Source: Xenorhabdus mauleonii
GTDB taxonomy: Bacteria > Pseudomonadota > Gammaproteobacteria > Enterobacterales > Enterobacteriaceae
Direction: 5' to 3'
Length of the DNA: 64,000 nt
Assembly: GCF_900113945.1 (NCBI RefSeq)
Contig: NZ_FORG01000018.1
Location: forward strand, 1 to 64,000
Of this stretch, positions 8,640 through 17,044 are shown piece after piece. Every line of letters starts with the position of its first letter. The stretch's first letter is position 1. A program made the position numbers and the translations under genes. The notes beneath the pieces are model-generated. The model made no database searches. It was not told the DNA's origin and saw nothing but the letters and a program-made list of their open reading frames with translations.

Positions 8640-8930
8640 ATGGCAAAAGAACAAACTGATCGCACCACACTGGATTTGTTCGCAGATGAACGCAGGCCAG
8701 GGCGACCTAAAACAAACCCGCTGTCCAGAGATGAGCAGCTTAGGATCAATAAGCGCAACCAGTTGCGAAGAGATAAGGTCAAGGGATTGCGTCGAGTGGA
8801 ACTCAAACTCAATGAAGACGCCGTTGATGCACTGAATCATCTGGCAAAACAGCGTAATATCAGCCGCAGCGAGCTGATTGAACAAATGCTGTTAGCCCAA
8901 CTGGCAGAAGAAAATCACCTTGCCGATTAA
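8640..8930 (+). CDS. ybfE: YbfE-like LexA-regulated protein with ribbon-helix-helix C-terminus
   Basis: 96-residue basic protein matching YbfE, which lies upstream of fldA in E. coli as it does here. The C-terminal half (VELKLNEDAVDALNHLAKQRNISRSELIEQMLLAQL) has the length and pattern of a ribbon-helix-helix DNA-binding fold. The N-terminal half is Arg/Lys rich (RRPGRPKTNP). In E. coli the gene is listed as LexA-regulated, but I see no CTGT-N8-ACAG box in the 105 bases upstream, so SOS control is not evident here. Molecular function is unknown. Confidence 0.85.
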   Translation: MAKEQTDRTTLDLFADERRPGRPKTNPLSRDEQLRINKRNQLRRDKVKGLRRVELKLNEDAVDALNHLAKQRNISRSELIEQMLLAQLAEENHLAD

Positions 8931-8966
8931 CGGCTTTTATTCAACAACAATGAAGCTACGCACCAC

Positions 8967-8985
8967 ACAAATCTGACAGATTTGT
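8967..8985. promoter_or_regulatory. 19-bp perfect palindrome between ybfE and fldA
   Basis: ACAAATCTG-A-CAGATTTGT: two 9-bp arms around one base, about 120 bases upstream of fldA. The one-base centre makes it more operator-like than a terminator. The binding protein is unknown. Confidence 0.4.
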
Positions 8986-9104
8986 CATGGATGTTTGGTC
9001 AAAATAACGCTTTTCATTTTATAAAAACTGACATTTTTCCTGCTGATTTCAGCGCGATGTGTACAAATTAAATACACATAGAAAACAAGAGGTTAACCCA
9101 TTTT

Positions 9105-9638
9105 ATGGCAATAATAGGTATATTCTTCGGCAGCGATACCGGCAACACAGAGAACATCGCTAAAATGATCCAAGAAAAATTGGGCGGTGCTGATGTTGCT
9201 GAAGTTCACGATATTGCCAAAAGTAGCAAAGAAGATATAGAAGCCTTTGACATTTTGCTACTTGGCATCCCGACTTGGTATTACGGCGAGGCTCAGTGTG
9301 ATTGGGATGATTTCTTCCCAACACTGGAAGAGATCAACTTTGAAGGAAAACTGGTTGCTCTGTTCGGTTGTGGTGATCAGGAAGACTATGCAGAGTATTT
9401 TTGTGATGCCATGGGCACTATTCGCGATATTATTGAGCCTAAAGGTGCTATTATTGTGGGTCACTGGTCGACAGAAGGATATCATTTTGAAGCCTCTAAA
9501 GGGATGGCTGATGACAACCACTTTATCGGTTTGGCCATTGATGAAGATCGTCAGCCAGAATTAACTGATGAACGCGTAGATGTCTGGGTTCAACAAATCA
9601 AGACTGAAATGAGCTTATCAGAAATTCTGGGAGCATAA
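9105..9638 (+). CDS. fldA: Flavodoxin 1
   Basis: 177-residue flavodoxin, the usual length of the long-chain type. The FMN phosphate loop is GSDTGNTENIAKMI at the N-terminus. The aromatic FMN loops are PTWYYGEAQCDWDDF and GCGDQEDYAEYFCDA. It carries single electrons in the cytoplasm to partners such as biotin synthase, IspG/IspH, MetH and pyruvate formate-lyase activase. The ybfE-fldA-fur order is the conserved enterobacterial arrangement. The protein is acidic, as expected. Confidence 0.97.
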   Translation: MAIIGIFFGSDTGNTENIAKMIQEKLGGADVAEVHDIAKSSKEDIEAFDILLLGIPTWYYGEAQCDWDDFFPTLEEINFEGKLVALFGCGDQEDYAEYFCDAMGTIRDIIEPKGAIIVGHWSTEGYHFEASKGMADDNHFIGLAIDEDRQPELTDERVDVWVQQIKTEMSLSEILGA

Positions 9639-9811
9639 GTTCCCGCCGCAGGATATTTTCTTGCATAATGTGTCATGATATCAGACCTGGCATGGTTTTC
9701 ATTTTGGATATCCATGCCTATAATCAACAACGTGAAACAGAATCATGATTCCCTCACGATACCCCTAAGTATCACAAGTTCACTTAACTCAAGTTACAGG
9801 ACTGAATCCGC

Positions 9812-10261
9812 ATGACCGACAACAATAAAGCATTGAAAAATGCTGGACTTAAAGTAACGCTTCCGCGATTGAAAATTCTGGAAGTGTTACAGGACCCAGA
9901 ATGCCATCATGTCAGTGCGGAGGATCTCTACAAAAAACTGATTGATATCGGTGAAGAGATTGGCCTCGCCACTGTCTATCGCGTGTTGAACCAGTTCGAT
10001 GATGCCGGCATTGTCACCCGCCACAATTTCGAAGGCGGCAAATCGGTTTTTGAACTGACTCAACAACATCACCATGACCATCTGATTTGTCTCGATTGTG
10101 GTAAAGTCATTGAATTTAATGACGAATTTATTGAAGAACGTCAGAAAAACATCGCTGAACGTTATGGGATTAAACTTTCAAACCATAGCCTCTATTTATA
10201 TGGTCACTGCGCTGTTGGTGATTGCCGCAAAGATAATACGCTGCATGATGAGAATTCATAA
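9812..10261 (+). CDS. fur: Ferric uptake regulator Fur
   Basis: 149-residue Fe(II)-responsive repressor. The N-terminal winged helix (LKNAGLKVTLPRLKILEVL, then EIGLATVYRVLNQFDDAGIVTRHNFEGG) is followed by the metal-binding region HHHDHLICLDCGKVIEF and a second Cys pair (CAVGDC) that forms the structural zinc site. It is 170 bases after fldA and probably has its own promoter. Fur is the likely controller of the iron-uptake genes at 48-55 kb, where matching boxes are seen. A 26-codon frame at 9668-9748 upstream is a weak candidate for the Uof leader peptide known in E. coli, but it does not abut fur. Confidence 0.97.
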   Translation: MTDNNKALKNAGLKVTLPRLKILEVLQDPECHHVSAEDLYKKLIDIGEEIGLATVYRVLNQFDDAGIVTRHNFEGGKSVFELTQQHHHDHLICLDCGKVIEFNDEFIEERQKNIAERYGIKLSNHSLYLYGHCAVGDCRKDNTLHDENS

Positions 10262-10283
10262 GAAACAAGCACAATAAGAACTG

Positions 10284-10319
10284 ATTGAAGTTGAAAAATT
10301 AATTGAAGTTGAAGAATTA
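10284..10319 (+). repeat. Two tandem 18-bp repeats after fur
   Basis: The unit ATTGAAGTTGAARAATTA occurs twice head to tail (10284-10301 and 10302-10319), with a partial third copy. It lies in the non-coding gap between fur and the hexosaminidase gene. Confidence 0.7.
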
Positions 10320-10365
10320 ATTGTAATTGTTAGTTTTTGCTGTTTGATTTGGTTTGAATAAGCTA

Positions 10366-10393
10366 CTGCCGATTAGCATGGGCTAATCGGCAG
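10366..10393. terminator. Hairpin between convergent fur and chitobiase genes
   Basis: CTGCCGATTAGC pairs perfectly with GCTAATCGGCAG around ATGG. The T-run is weak on both strands, but position between convergent genes suggests a shared terminator. Confidence 0.6.
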
Positions 10394-10436
10394 GTTGCTT
10401 TAAATGCTGGTGTTTGTTCTTTATTCAGCTTTTACT

Positions 10437-13139
10437 TCACCTAGTTTTTACTTCATCTATCCGGCTGAAACGCTGGCCATCGCTACTGACAGAACGGATT
10501 TTCACATGACTGCTGACTGACGGCCTTTGCCTGTCATTGTAAACCTGCCATGTTTTGCCATCATCCAGCGAATATTGAATAACGACGCCCGGCAATGCAA
10601 TGTTGGCTTCAAATACTCCATCAATAATTCTGCCGCCCGGCACTGGCAACCGATATGAAATCCTTGCCTTATCCAATTTTGCCAGCTCATGTTGCCCTAT
10701 CAGATTGGCGAAACGTTGCCAGTCGTGATGAAGTGCGCTGATATCAACATAACGTGTTATTCCTCCCTTATATTCCCTGCCCTGCTGATAAGTAAGCTCC
10801 CAATCCGCCCGATACCATGCCCGTTCTGCCAACGGCAATAAGCGCGGATAAATCATATATTCCATCTGGTCATCTGTTCTTACTGTTTCGCTCCATGATT
10901 GCCCTGACATCCCATAAGCACCCGGCCAGTGTTTATTGCTGTGAGCATTGAAGTGATTGCCATCACGATCTACCGAGGTTTCCGCATTTTGTGGCATGTT
11001 GTTTGGCGCAAAACTGAAAACTTTCTCTTCATCATTAAACCGAGTTGCCCAATAATAACCACGTTCCTTCGGATTGACTTCATACGGCATATCGAGATAA
11101 ACATAATCAGGGCTGGAAACGACAACCCGATAGCCTTTATTCGCCCAATCGTTTACCGAGTCATAGCCTCCCCAATAGAGGGTATCCCAGAAATTGACCG
11201 CAACATGCTTGGTGGCGAAATCTTTTGCCGATTTGGCATGTTTCAACCCATCCTGCCATGCCTGCATCGTGTCAATGCCATGCCGGTTGACGATTTTGCT
11301 GACTTCAATGGCAAAATAACTGGCAAGTTCATCAACATCTTTAATGACACCCTGTGCAATCATCTTTTGGCAAACTTGGGATTTTGCCCAAGGCTTGTCT
11401 TCAATTTTTTGGTCGATAATGCCTTTATGGGGCACAATTGGCCCATCTTTATCCTGATATCCCGCCCCCAGACGGATGTTTTTTGCTTCATCGCCACCAA
11501 AATGCCAAGTATTCAATGGCAATCCGGCTTCTTTATGCATAGACGCAATTTCACCGATCACTTTATCAATAAACCGCTTGGAGGAATCCATGCATGGGTT
11601 AAGGTAGCTTCGATGATCGTAGAACTGTACAGACGTTGTATTTGAGGTATCCGTCGGATCAAGCAGGCGATATTCATTGGCCTCCTGCACCTTTCCCTGC
11701 GCCAGCAATTTGTTATAACGCGCTTCCATCGATACCACTGCGGCACGGGCATGGGCTGGCAAGTCAATTTCCGGGATAACTTCTATCTGCCGGGCCTTGG
11801 CATAGTTCAAAATATCAAGATAATCCTGACGGCTAAAATAGCCGCTACCCATGTTATTGTTATCCGGCCCTGAACCCAATTGCGGCAGCAGGCACCAAGT
11901 TTCGCTCAAATCATGGCAACGTTGGCTACCAACGTCTGTCAGCTCCGGCAATCCGGGAATTTCCAGACGCCAGCCTTCATCATCACTTAAATGGAAGTGA
12001 AATTTGTTCAACTTATAGTTGGACATTTGATCGAGCAGACGCAAGACAGCTTCTTTGCTGTGGAAGTTACGGCCGACATCCAAAAATACGCCACGATATT
12101 CAAATCTTGGTGCATCTTTTGCCTTTAATGTCGCGATTTTTGGAGTGCCATTTGCGGGAAGCAAGGAAAGCAATGATTGCAGACCATAGAATACGCCTGA
12201 CTGATCAAACGCAATGATTTGTGCTCCCTTGGTCGTGATTTCCAGCGTATATGCGCCTTTCACCCGCCAATGCTGATTAAACTTGTTTGCATTGATTTGG
12301 GTCGCAATCTGATAACCGCTATCAGTCAGCGTAATATTGTAGGATTTGAAACGATCCCTGATTACATTAATGGATGACCCATCCAACCCTCCCAGTTCCA
12401 ATTTAACACCGCGAGATAAATCAACATCTTGGGAATGAATGGTTAGTTCTTGAGGCGTAGGAATAATCTGCCCACGCAATTTATCCTCACTAATTTTTAC
12501 CATCTGATTGTTTTTTCTGAAGCGATTTTCAGGTGTCATCAGAATATTGTTATCATCAGTGGTGCGTTTCCATTGCTCGCCTTCCAGATCAGATAAAAAT
12601 TCACTGATATTTTCCGTATCCGTATTTTTCAGGATTTTTGGTATCGCATCACCGGATGTGGCGTACCAACGCGGCATAAAATCTGTACTGAAAATTTGCC
12701 AATATTCACCAATAATAGGCAACACAACGCGTTCATTGGCCTTGATGCCTTTGAATTTCTCTGTCGGCTCCAACTTATGCAAATCGCCTGTGATATGGGT
12801 AATTTTGTATTGGTCATGATCGAGTTTCAAGATCTGGCGAATACTGTGAAAATAGATAGCCCAATCCGCCGCATCAATCGCTTGGGGGCCGTTACTCAAG
12901 GTAATGTTGACCCGGTTACAGACAGCAGAATCAGCCCCCAAAATGGCGCAATCTGTGCCGTGCGATCCGGCTTGATTATCAATAACCTTGAAATTAACTT
13001 TTAACTGGCTCAGTGAATCCACAACGTGCTGTGATGACATTTGCTGCGACACCTGCGGTGACATTTCTGCATGGACACATCCCATAAATCCAACTGCTGT
13101 GATGAGTGCTGCCAAGGTACGTAATTTAACGGTTTTCAT
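10437..13139 (-). CDS. chb: GH20 beta-N-acetylhexosaminidase (chitobiase)
   Basis: 900-residue exported enzyme that removes terminal N-acetylglucosamine from chitin oligomers. The N-terminus has a signal peptide with an AHA-like signal peptidase I site (CVHA|E); a Cys in GFMGC leaves a lipoprotein alternative open. Then come an N-terminal carbohydrate-binding CHB_HEX domain (about 30-200), a GH20 N-domain (about 215-340), the catalytic TIM barrel starting APRFEYRGVFLDVGRNF, and a C-terminal Ig-like domain. The catalytic Asp-Glu pair is D550-E551 in HFGGDEAKN; Serratia chitobiase has the same layout and length. It sits where E. coli has chiP/chiQ between fur and glnS. Its product GlcNAc is the substrate of nagE nearby, so it fits a chitin-scavenging pathway useful in insect hosts. 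Confidence 0.93.
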   Translation of the reverse strand: MKTVKLRTLAALITAVGFMGCVHAEMSPQVSQQMSSQHVVDSLSQLKVNFKVIDNQAGSHGTDCAILGADSAVCNRVNITLSNGPQAIDAADWAIYFHSIRQILKLDHDQYKITHITGDLHKLEPTEKFKGIKANERVVLPIIGEYWQIFSTDFMPRWYATSGDAIPKILKNTDTENISEFLSDLEGEQWKRTTDDNNILMTPENRFRKNNQMVKISEDKLRGQIIPTPQELTIHSQDVDLSRGVKLELGGLDGSSINVIRDRFKSYNITLTDSGYQIATQINANKFNQHWRVKGAYTLEITTKGAQIIAFDQSGVFYGLQSLLSLLPANGTPKIATLKAKDAPRFEYRGVFLDVGRNFHSKEAVLRLLDQMSNYKLNKFHFHLSDDEGWRLEIPGLPELTDVGSQRCHDLSETWCLLPQLGSGPDNNNMGSGYFSRQDYLDILNYAKARQIEVIPEIDLPAHARAAVVSMEARYNKLLAQGKVQEANEYRLLDPTDTSNTTSVQFYDHRSYLNPCMDSSKRFIDKVIGEIASMHKEAGLPLNTWHFGGDEAKNIRLGAGYQDKDGPIVPHKGIIDQKIEDKPWAKSQVCQKMIAQGVIKDVDELASYFAIEVSKIVNRHGIDTMQAWQDGLKHAKSAKDFATKHVAVNFWDTLYWGGYDSVNDWANKGYRVVVSSPDYVYLDMPYEVNPKERGYYWATRFNDEEKVFSFAPNNMPQNAETSVDRDGNHFNAHSNKHWPGAYGMSGQSWSETVRTDDQMEYMIYPRLLPLAERAWYRADWELTYQQGREYKGGITRYVDISALHHDWQRFANLIGQHELAKLDKARISYRLPVPGGRIIDGVFEANIALPGVVIQYSLDDGKTWQVYNDRQRPSVSSHVKIRSVSSDGQRFSRIDEVKTR

Positions 13140-13451
13140 AAATTACCTCGTCCGAATTTATTATTTTTTTCGATGGGGCAAATTTTAGAACAAATAATGT
13201 ACAGATTTGGCTAGCTAATAACCCTATACAATATAGGACTATAAGGCAATTTTTAATCTCTGGGGGAAGGAATTAATTTTCATTACGATGCTGTTAAGAT
13301 CAAGATAAAAACCACTCTGACAAACCCATGTTGTTGCCAGGCAGCCCGACTAATTTAGCCTATAGACCGGAAAAACAAAACCCCGTTGAAATAACGGGGT
13401 TTTTTAACATCTTCATGAGCAAAATTTACAGGTTAGATAACCAGAGTTACC
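13140..13451. other. Intergenic gap, chitobiase promoter region and glnS terminator
   Basis: This 312-base gap separates the chitobiase start from the end of glnS on the same strand. It holds the glnS terminator at 13377-13405. The AT-rich stretch 13180-13260 probably carries the chitobiase promoter. I could not identify a clear NagC or CRP site, and I see no open frame of interest. Confidence 0.5.
13377..13405. terminator. Terminator downstream of glnS
   Basis: AAAACCCCGTT pairs with AACGGGGTTTT around GAAAT. A/T tracts on both sides make it active in either direction; it mainly serves glnS on the minus strand. Confidence 0.85.
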
Positions 13452-15119
13452 TTACGCTTGTGAAATTTTTGCCCAAGTATCACGCAGGCCAACCGTACGG
13501 TTGAAGACCAAATTTTCAGCACTTGAGAGACGGCTATCAGCACAGAAATAACCTTCACGCTCAAACTGATAATTGTCTTCTGATCGTGCGCTTGTCAGCC
13601 CCGGTTCCACAAATCCTTTACGCACTGTCAGCGATTCAGGGTTAATGGTAGACAGGAAATCATCTTCTGCGCCTGGGTTTGGTACGCTGAACAGACGGTC
13701 ATACAGATAAAATTCCGCAGGAACACCGTGTGTTGCGCTGACCCAGTGAATAACACCTTTAACCTTGCGGCCATCAGCCGGATCTTTGTTCAGTGTTTGC
13801 TCGTCGTATTGACAATAAATTGCCGTGATATTGCCTTCCGCATCTTTTTCAACACGATTTGCCTGAATCACATACGCATTACGCAAGCGCACTTCTTTGC
13901 CCAATACCAGACGCTTATATTGACGGTTCGCTTCTTCGCGGAAGTCAGCACGATCAATATACAATTCGCGGCTGAACGGCACTTCACGGCTGCCCATTTC
14001 CGGTTTGTTCGGATGGTTAGGCATGGTCAGAATGACTTCGCCTTCTGGCATGTTCTCAATGACCAGCTTCACCGGATCAAGAACCGCCATTGCACGCGGT
14101 GCATTTTCATTCAGATCATCACGGATGCAAGATTCCAATGACGCCATTTCAACGTTATTGTCTTGTTTTGTGACACCAATGCGGCGGCAGAATTCACGAA
14201 TGGAAGCAGCAGTATAACCACGGCGGCGTAAACCAGAAATGGTCAGCATACGTGGATCATCCCAACCACTCACGATGTTTTCTGTCACCAATTGGTTCAG
14301 CTTGCGCTTCGACATCACGGTATATTCCAGATTCAGACGAGAAAATTCGTACTGACGCGGATGGCAATCAATGGTGATGTTATCCAATACCCAATCGTAC
14401 AAACGACGGTTATCCTGGAATTCCAGAGTACAAAGGGAATGGGTGATCCCTTCCAGTGCATCGGAAATGCAGTGCGTGAAATCGTACATCGGGTAGATGC
14501 ACCACTTATTGCCTGACTGGTGATGCTCCGCAAATTTAATACGGTAAATCACCGGATCACGCATGACAATAAACGAGGATGCCATATCAATTTTGGCACG
14601 CAGACACGCTTTGCCTTCTTCAAATCCACCAGCCCGCATTTTTTCAAACAGCGCTAAGTTTTCTTCCACGCTGCGATCACGATACGGGCTGTTTTTACCC
14701 GGAGCTTTCAAAGTACCGCGATATTCACGGATCTCTTCCGCGCTCAACTCATCAACGTACGCCAATCCTTTGTTGATTAACTCAATGGCGTATTGATACA
14801 GCGTATCGAAATAGTCAGAAGAGTAACGGATATTGCCGCTCCACTCGAAACCCAACCATTTTACGTCATTCTGGATAGACTCAACGTATTCGATATCTTC
14901 TTTAACCGGGTTTGTATCGTCAAAACGTAGGTTGCATTGTCCCTGATAGTCTTGAGCGATGCCGAAATTCAGGCATATCGATTTAGCATGACCGATATGC
15001 AGATAACCGTTAGGTTCAGGCGGGAAACGGGTATGTACGGATGTATGTTTACCAGTTGCCAAGTCTTCATCAATAATCTGACGAATAAAGTTTGTCGGGC
15101 GGGCATCTGCCTCACTCAT
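13452..15119 (-). CDS. glnS: Glutaminyl-tRNA synthetase
   Basis: 555-residue class I aminoacyl-tRNA synthetase that charges tRNA-Gln with glutamine. The HIGH motif is [15 protein letters not shown] near residue 41 and the KMSKS equivalent is VMSKRKL near residue 270, both in the Rossmann catalytic domain. Two beta-barrel anticodon-binding domains follow. Length matches E. coli GlnS (554). The three tRNA-Gln genes it serves are 8 kb away in this window. It is monocistronic, with a terminator behind it. Confidence 0.97.
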   Translation of the reverse strand: MSEADARPTNFIRQIIDEDLATGKHTSVHTRFPPEPNGYLHIGHAKSICLNFGIAQDYQGQCNLRFDDTNPVKEDIEYVESIQNDVKWLGFEWSGNIRYSSDYFDTLYQYAIELINKGLAYVDELSAEEIREYRGTLKAPGKNSPYRDRSVEENLALFEKMRAGGFEEGKACLRAKIDMASSFIVMRDPVIYRIKFAEHHQSGNKWCIYPMYDFTHCISDALEGITHSLCTLEFQDNRRLYDWVLDNITIDCHPRQYEFSRLNLEYTVMSKRKLNQLVTENIVSGWDDPRMLTISGLRRRGYTAASIREFCRRIGVTKQDNNVEMASLESCIRDDLNENAPRAMAVLDPVKLVIENMPEGEVILTMPNHPNKPEMGSREVPFSRELYIDRADFREEANRQYKRLVLGKEVRLRNAYVIQANRVEKDAEGNITAIYCQYDEQTLNKDPADGRKVKGVIHWVSATHGVPAEFYLYDRLFSVPNPGAEDDFLSTINPESLTVRKGFVEPGLTSARSEDNYQFEREGYFCADSRLSSAENLVFNRTVGLRDTWAKISQA

Positions 15120-15320
15120 CGTTTTTTCCTCAATGCAAAAAGCGCTTCAATATAACCCCTTATAATCTAACAAGAGGAACTGAGAAACAACACTTAGTTA
15201 GCGGTAAATAACAGTTAGTGGTAAATACAGGAGCTTAATTGAACAAGCGTAGATAAACACAGGCAAGAAAATCTCAATATAAAAAAGACAGCTATTTATT
15301 ATATAACCCGTAGCTAATCA

Positions 15321-15354
15321 AAAAATATGCGGAGCCTCATTAGGATCTCCGCAT
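15321..15354 (-). terminator. Terminator of the MFS exporter gene
   Basis: On the minus strand ATGCGGAG and CTCCGCAT form an 8-bp stem followed by ATATTTTTTG. Confidence 0.8.
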
Positions 15355-15382
15355 AATATCTGGCCTTTACTTGTCGATATAT

Positions 15383-16585
15383 TTACTTTTCGCTGCCTTT
15401 ACTTGCCAGTACTTTGTTCATGGAAAAAGCGGTAGTCCATAAAGAAGCAATGAGGAGGAGAGTTATCACCCATGCAAAAGATGCCACTCCCGTGCTATCA
15501 AGCAAAATACCACCGATAACGCCACCAGCGGCAACTGCGGCATTCCATCCCGTTGTATAAATGGCTTGTGCAACATCAACTGAATTACCGGAGAAACGCG
15601 ATAATGCGGTTTGAGTAATGGTCGCAAACCCACCAAAGGCCAAACCCCAAATAGCGATGCACAGGTAAACCATTTGTGGAATATCACCCCAAAAACCAAG
15701 CAGCAAAGCTGCCAAAATGAAAATGGCAATGCTTGTTACAGCAAGAAATTGCAACCGGCGATCGATCATCATGCCGACAAACCATAATCCCACGATAGAG
15801 CCAATGCCAAAAATGAGTAGAATGAAATCGACATTTTTGGACAAACCTGAAGATGCAAGGAAAGGCTCAATGTAAATATAAAGAATGTTGTGGGCAATAA
15901 TGAACGTAAAGACCACAAATAATACAGAACGAATCCCTGTTTTCATAAATACGCCAGCAAGAGATTGGCGTTGCTCCCTAGATTGACCAGGAAAATCCGG
16001 AACAACAGCTATCACCCATACAATGAGCAATAATGCTATGGCTGTCATCAAGCCAAAAGCCCCTTGCCAACCGATGAATTGCCCAAGCAATGAACCCAGT
16101 GGCACACCGAGTACCAGAGCGATGGTAGCCCCTGCGCCTGATATTGCAATAGCCCTCCCGCTGAGATGGGACGGCGACATGCGGACTGCATAGCCAGCGA
16201 GCAATGACCAAACAATTCCACCAAAAATGCCCGCAAAAAAACGGGTGACTAATGAAATGTGATAATTATTGGAAAGTGCCGTAATAAGATTGACCACTGC
16301 AAAGCCAAAAATGGCAGTCAACAGAAGAGGACGTCGGTGTATGCCTTGAGTAAGGGTTGTCACTGGAATCGCTGCGATCAACGCGCCCATCGCATAGGCG
16401 GTAATAAATTGACCTGCCAGGCTTTCAGAGACACTCAACCCTTCTGCAATGGAAGAAAGCAATCCTGCTGGCATGATTTCGGTCAACAATGTAATAAAAG
16501 CTGCGACTGCCAAAGCCATTAATGCTGCAATCGGCAATCGTTCAATTTCTTTGTGTTGTGTAGCCACAGTCTTGTTATTCATCAA
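15383..16585 (-). CDS. MFS transporter, DHA1 family (sugar/drug exporter)
   Basis: 400-residue inner-membrane transporter with about 12 predicted helices. The short N-terminal tail leads into ALMALAVAAFITLLTEIMPAGLL, and the signature loop between helices 2 and 3 appears as TLTQGIHRRPLLL. A central loop at about residue 200 (PDFPGQSREQRQS) divides the halves. It resembles the AraJ/SotB/YdhP branch of drug:H+ or sugar efflux proteins. The substrate cannot be told from sequence. It interrupts the glnS-nagE neighbourhood found in E. coli and stands alone with its own terminator, which suggests a lineage-specific insertion. Confidence 0.85.
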   Translation of the reverse strand: MMNNKTVATQHKEIERLPIAALMALAVAAFITLLTEIMPAGLLSSIAEGLSVSESLAGQFITAYAMGALIAAIPVTTLTQGIHRRPLLLTAIFGFAVVNLITALSNNYHISLVTRFFAGIFGGIVWSLLAGYAVRMSPSHLSGRAIAISGAGATIALVLGVPLGSLLGQFIGWQGAFGLMTAIALLLIVWVIAVVPDFPGQSREQRQSLAGVFMKTGIRSVLFVVFTFIIAHNILYIYIEPFLASSGLSKNVDFILLIFGIGSIVGLWFVGMMIDRRLQFLAVTSIAIFILAALLLGFWGDIPQMVYLCIAIWGLAFGGFATITQTALSRFSGNSVDVAQAIYTTGWNAAVAAGGVIGGILLDSTGVASFAWVITLLLIASLWTTAFSMNKVLASKGSEK

Positions 16586-17044
16586 TCTGATTCCTCAAAA
16601 GTAGAATCCATTCTCGCGCCTACAAAATGTGCCTTTTATGTATTTATTCTTTATAAAAAAAATTACAATGAGAAATTATAATATGGCTAAATATACTCAA
16701 GATGTTGAAGTTAGGGCTGCGGTAGGAAAAAGAGTAGCTTAGCCTAACGGTTGGCAGAATCATGTGAGGCACAGAAGGTGTTAGCAGCATGCATTATAAT
16801 ATCGCCTTCATGTGACATAAATAAAAGTAGCCGGTTAAAAGGAGTTACAGATAAGTTTTATCATTTGCCAACTTTCATTCTTAGGTATTGATGCTATGTT
16901 ACATCGTTATCTATGTCCTCAGAATTCTGTAACTCATCTTTAGAAGTTCGGCCGTGTGATGAACGAATAACGCCACTGCGCATTTCGTTCATCACACGGC
17001 CGAACAGGTAGGAACATGAATAAACTGATTCAACAACTGTTAGT
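16586..17044. other. Intergenic gap upstream of the MFS gene and downstream of nagE
   Basis: This 459-base gap carries no convincing gene. A 19-codon frame begins at ATG 16683 (MAKYTQDVEVRAAVGKRVA) and stops at once; I do not recognise it and it may be a remnant. The region upstream of the MFS start (16590-16690) is AT-rich and probably holds its promoter. The striking object is the long inverted repeat at 16946-17005. Confidence 0.5.
16946..17005. repeat. Perfect 21-bp inverted repeat with 18-base spacer
   Basis: The left arm 16946-16966 (beginning GTTCGGCCGTGTG) and the right arm 16985-17005 (ending ACACGGCCGAAC) are exact reverse complements. The 18-base spacer contains CGCCACTGCGCA. It lies 40 bases beyond the nagE stop codon. 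No T-run follows on either strand, so it is not a standard terminator. It may be an interspersed palindromic element, an RNA-stabilising 3' structure, or a non-canonical terminator. Confidence 0.85.

Noticed and set aside
9668-9748. 26-codon frame upstream of fur as a Uof leader peptide
   Set aside because: The stop is over 60 bases before fur, the ribosome site is distant, and I cannot confirm similarity to E. coli Uof.
10929-11645. 238-codon frame antisense to the chitobiase gene
   Set aside because: It lies wholly within the catalytic region of a well-supported GH20 gene and has no ribosome site or family resemblance.
12696-13004. 102-codon plus-strand frame opposite the chitobiase N-terminus
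   Set aside because: A shadow frame with no ribosome site and no recognisable domain.
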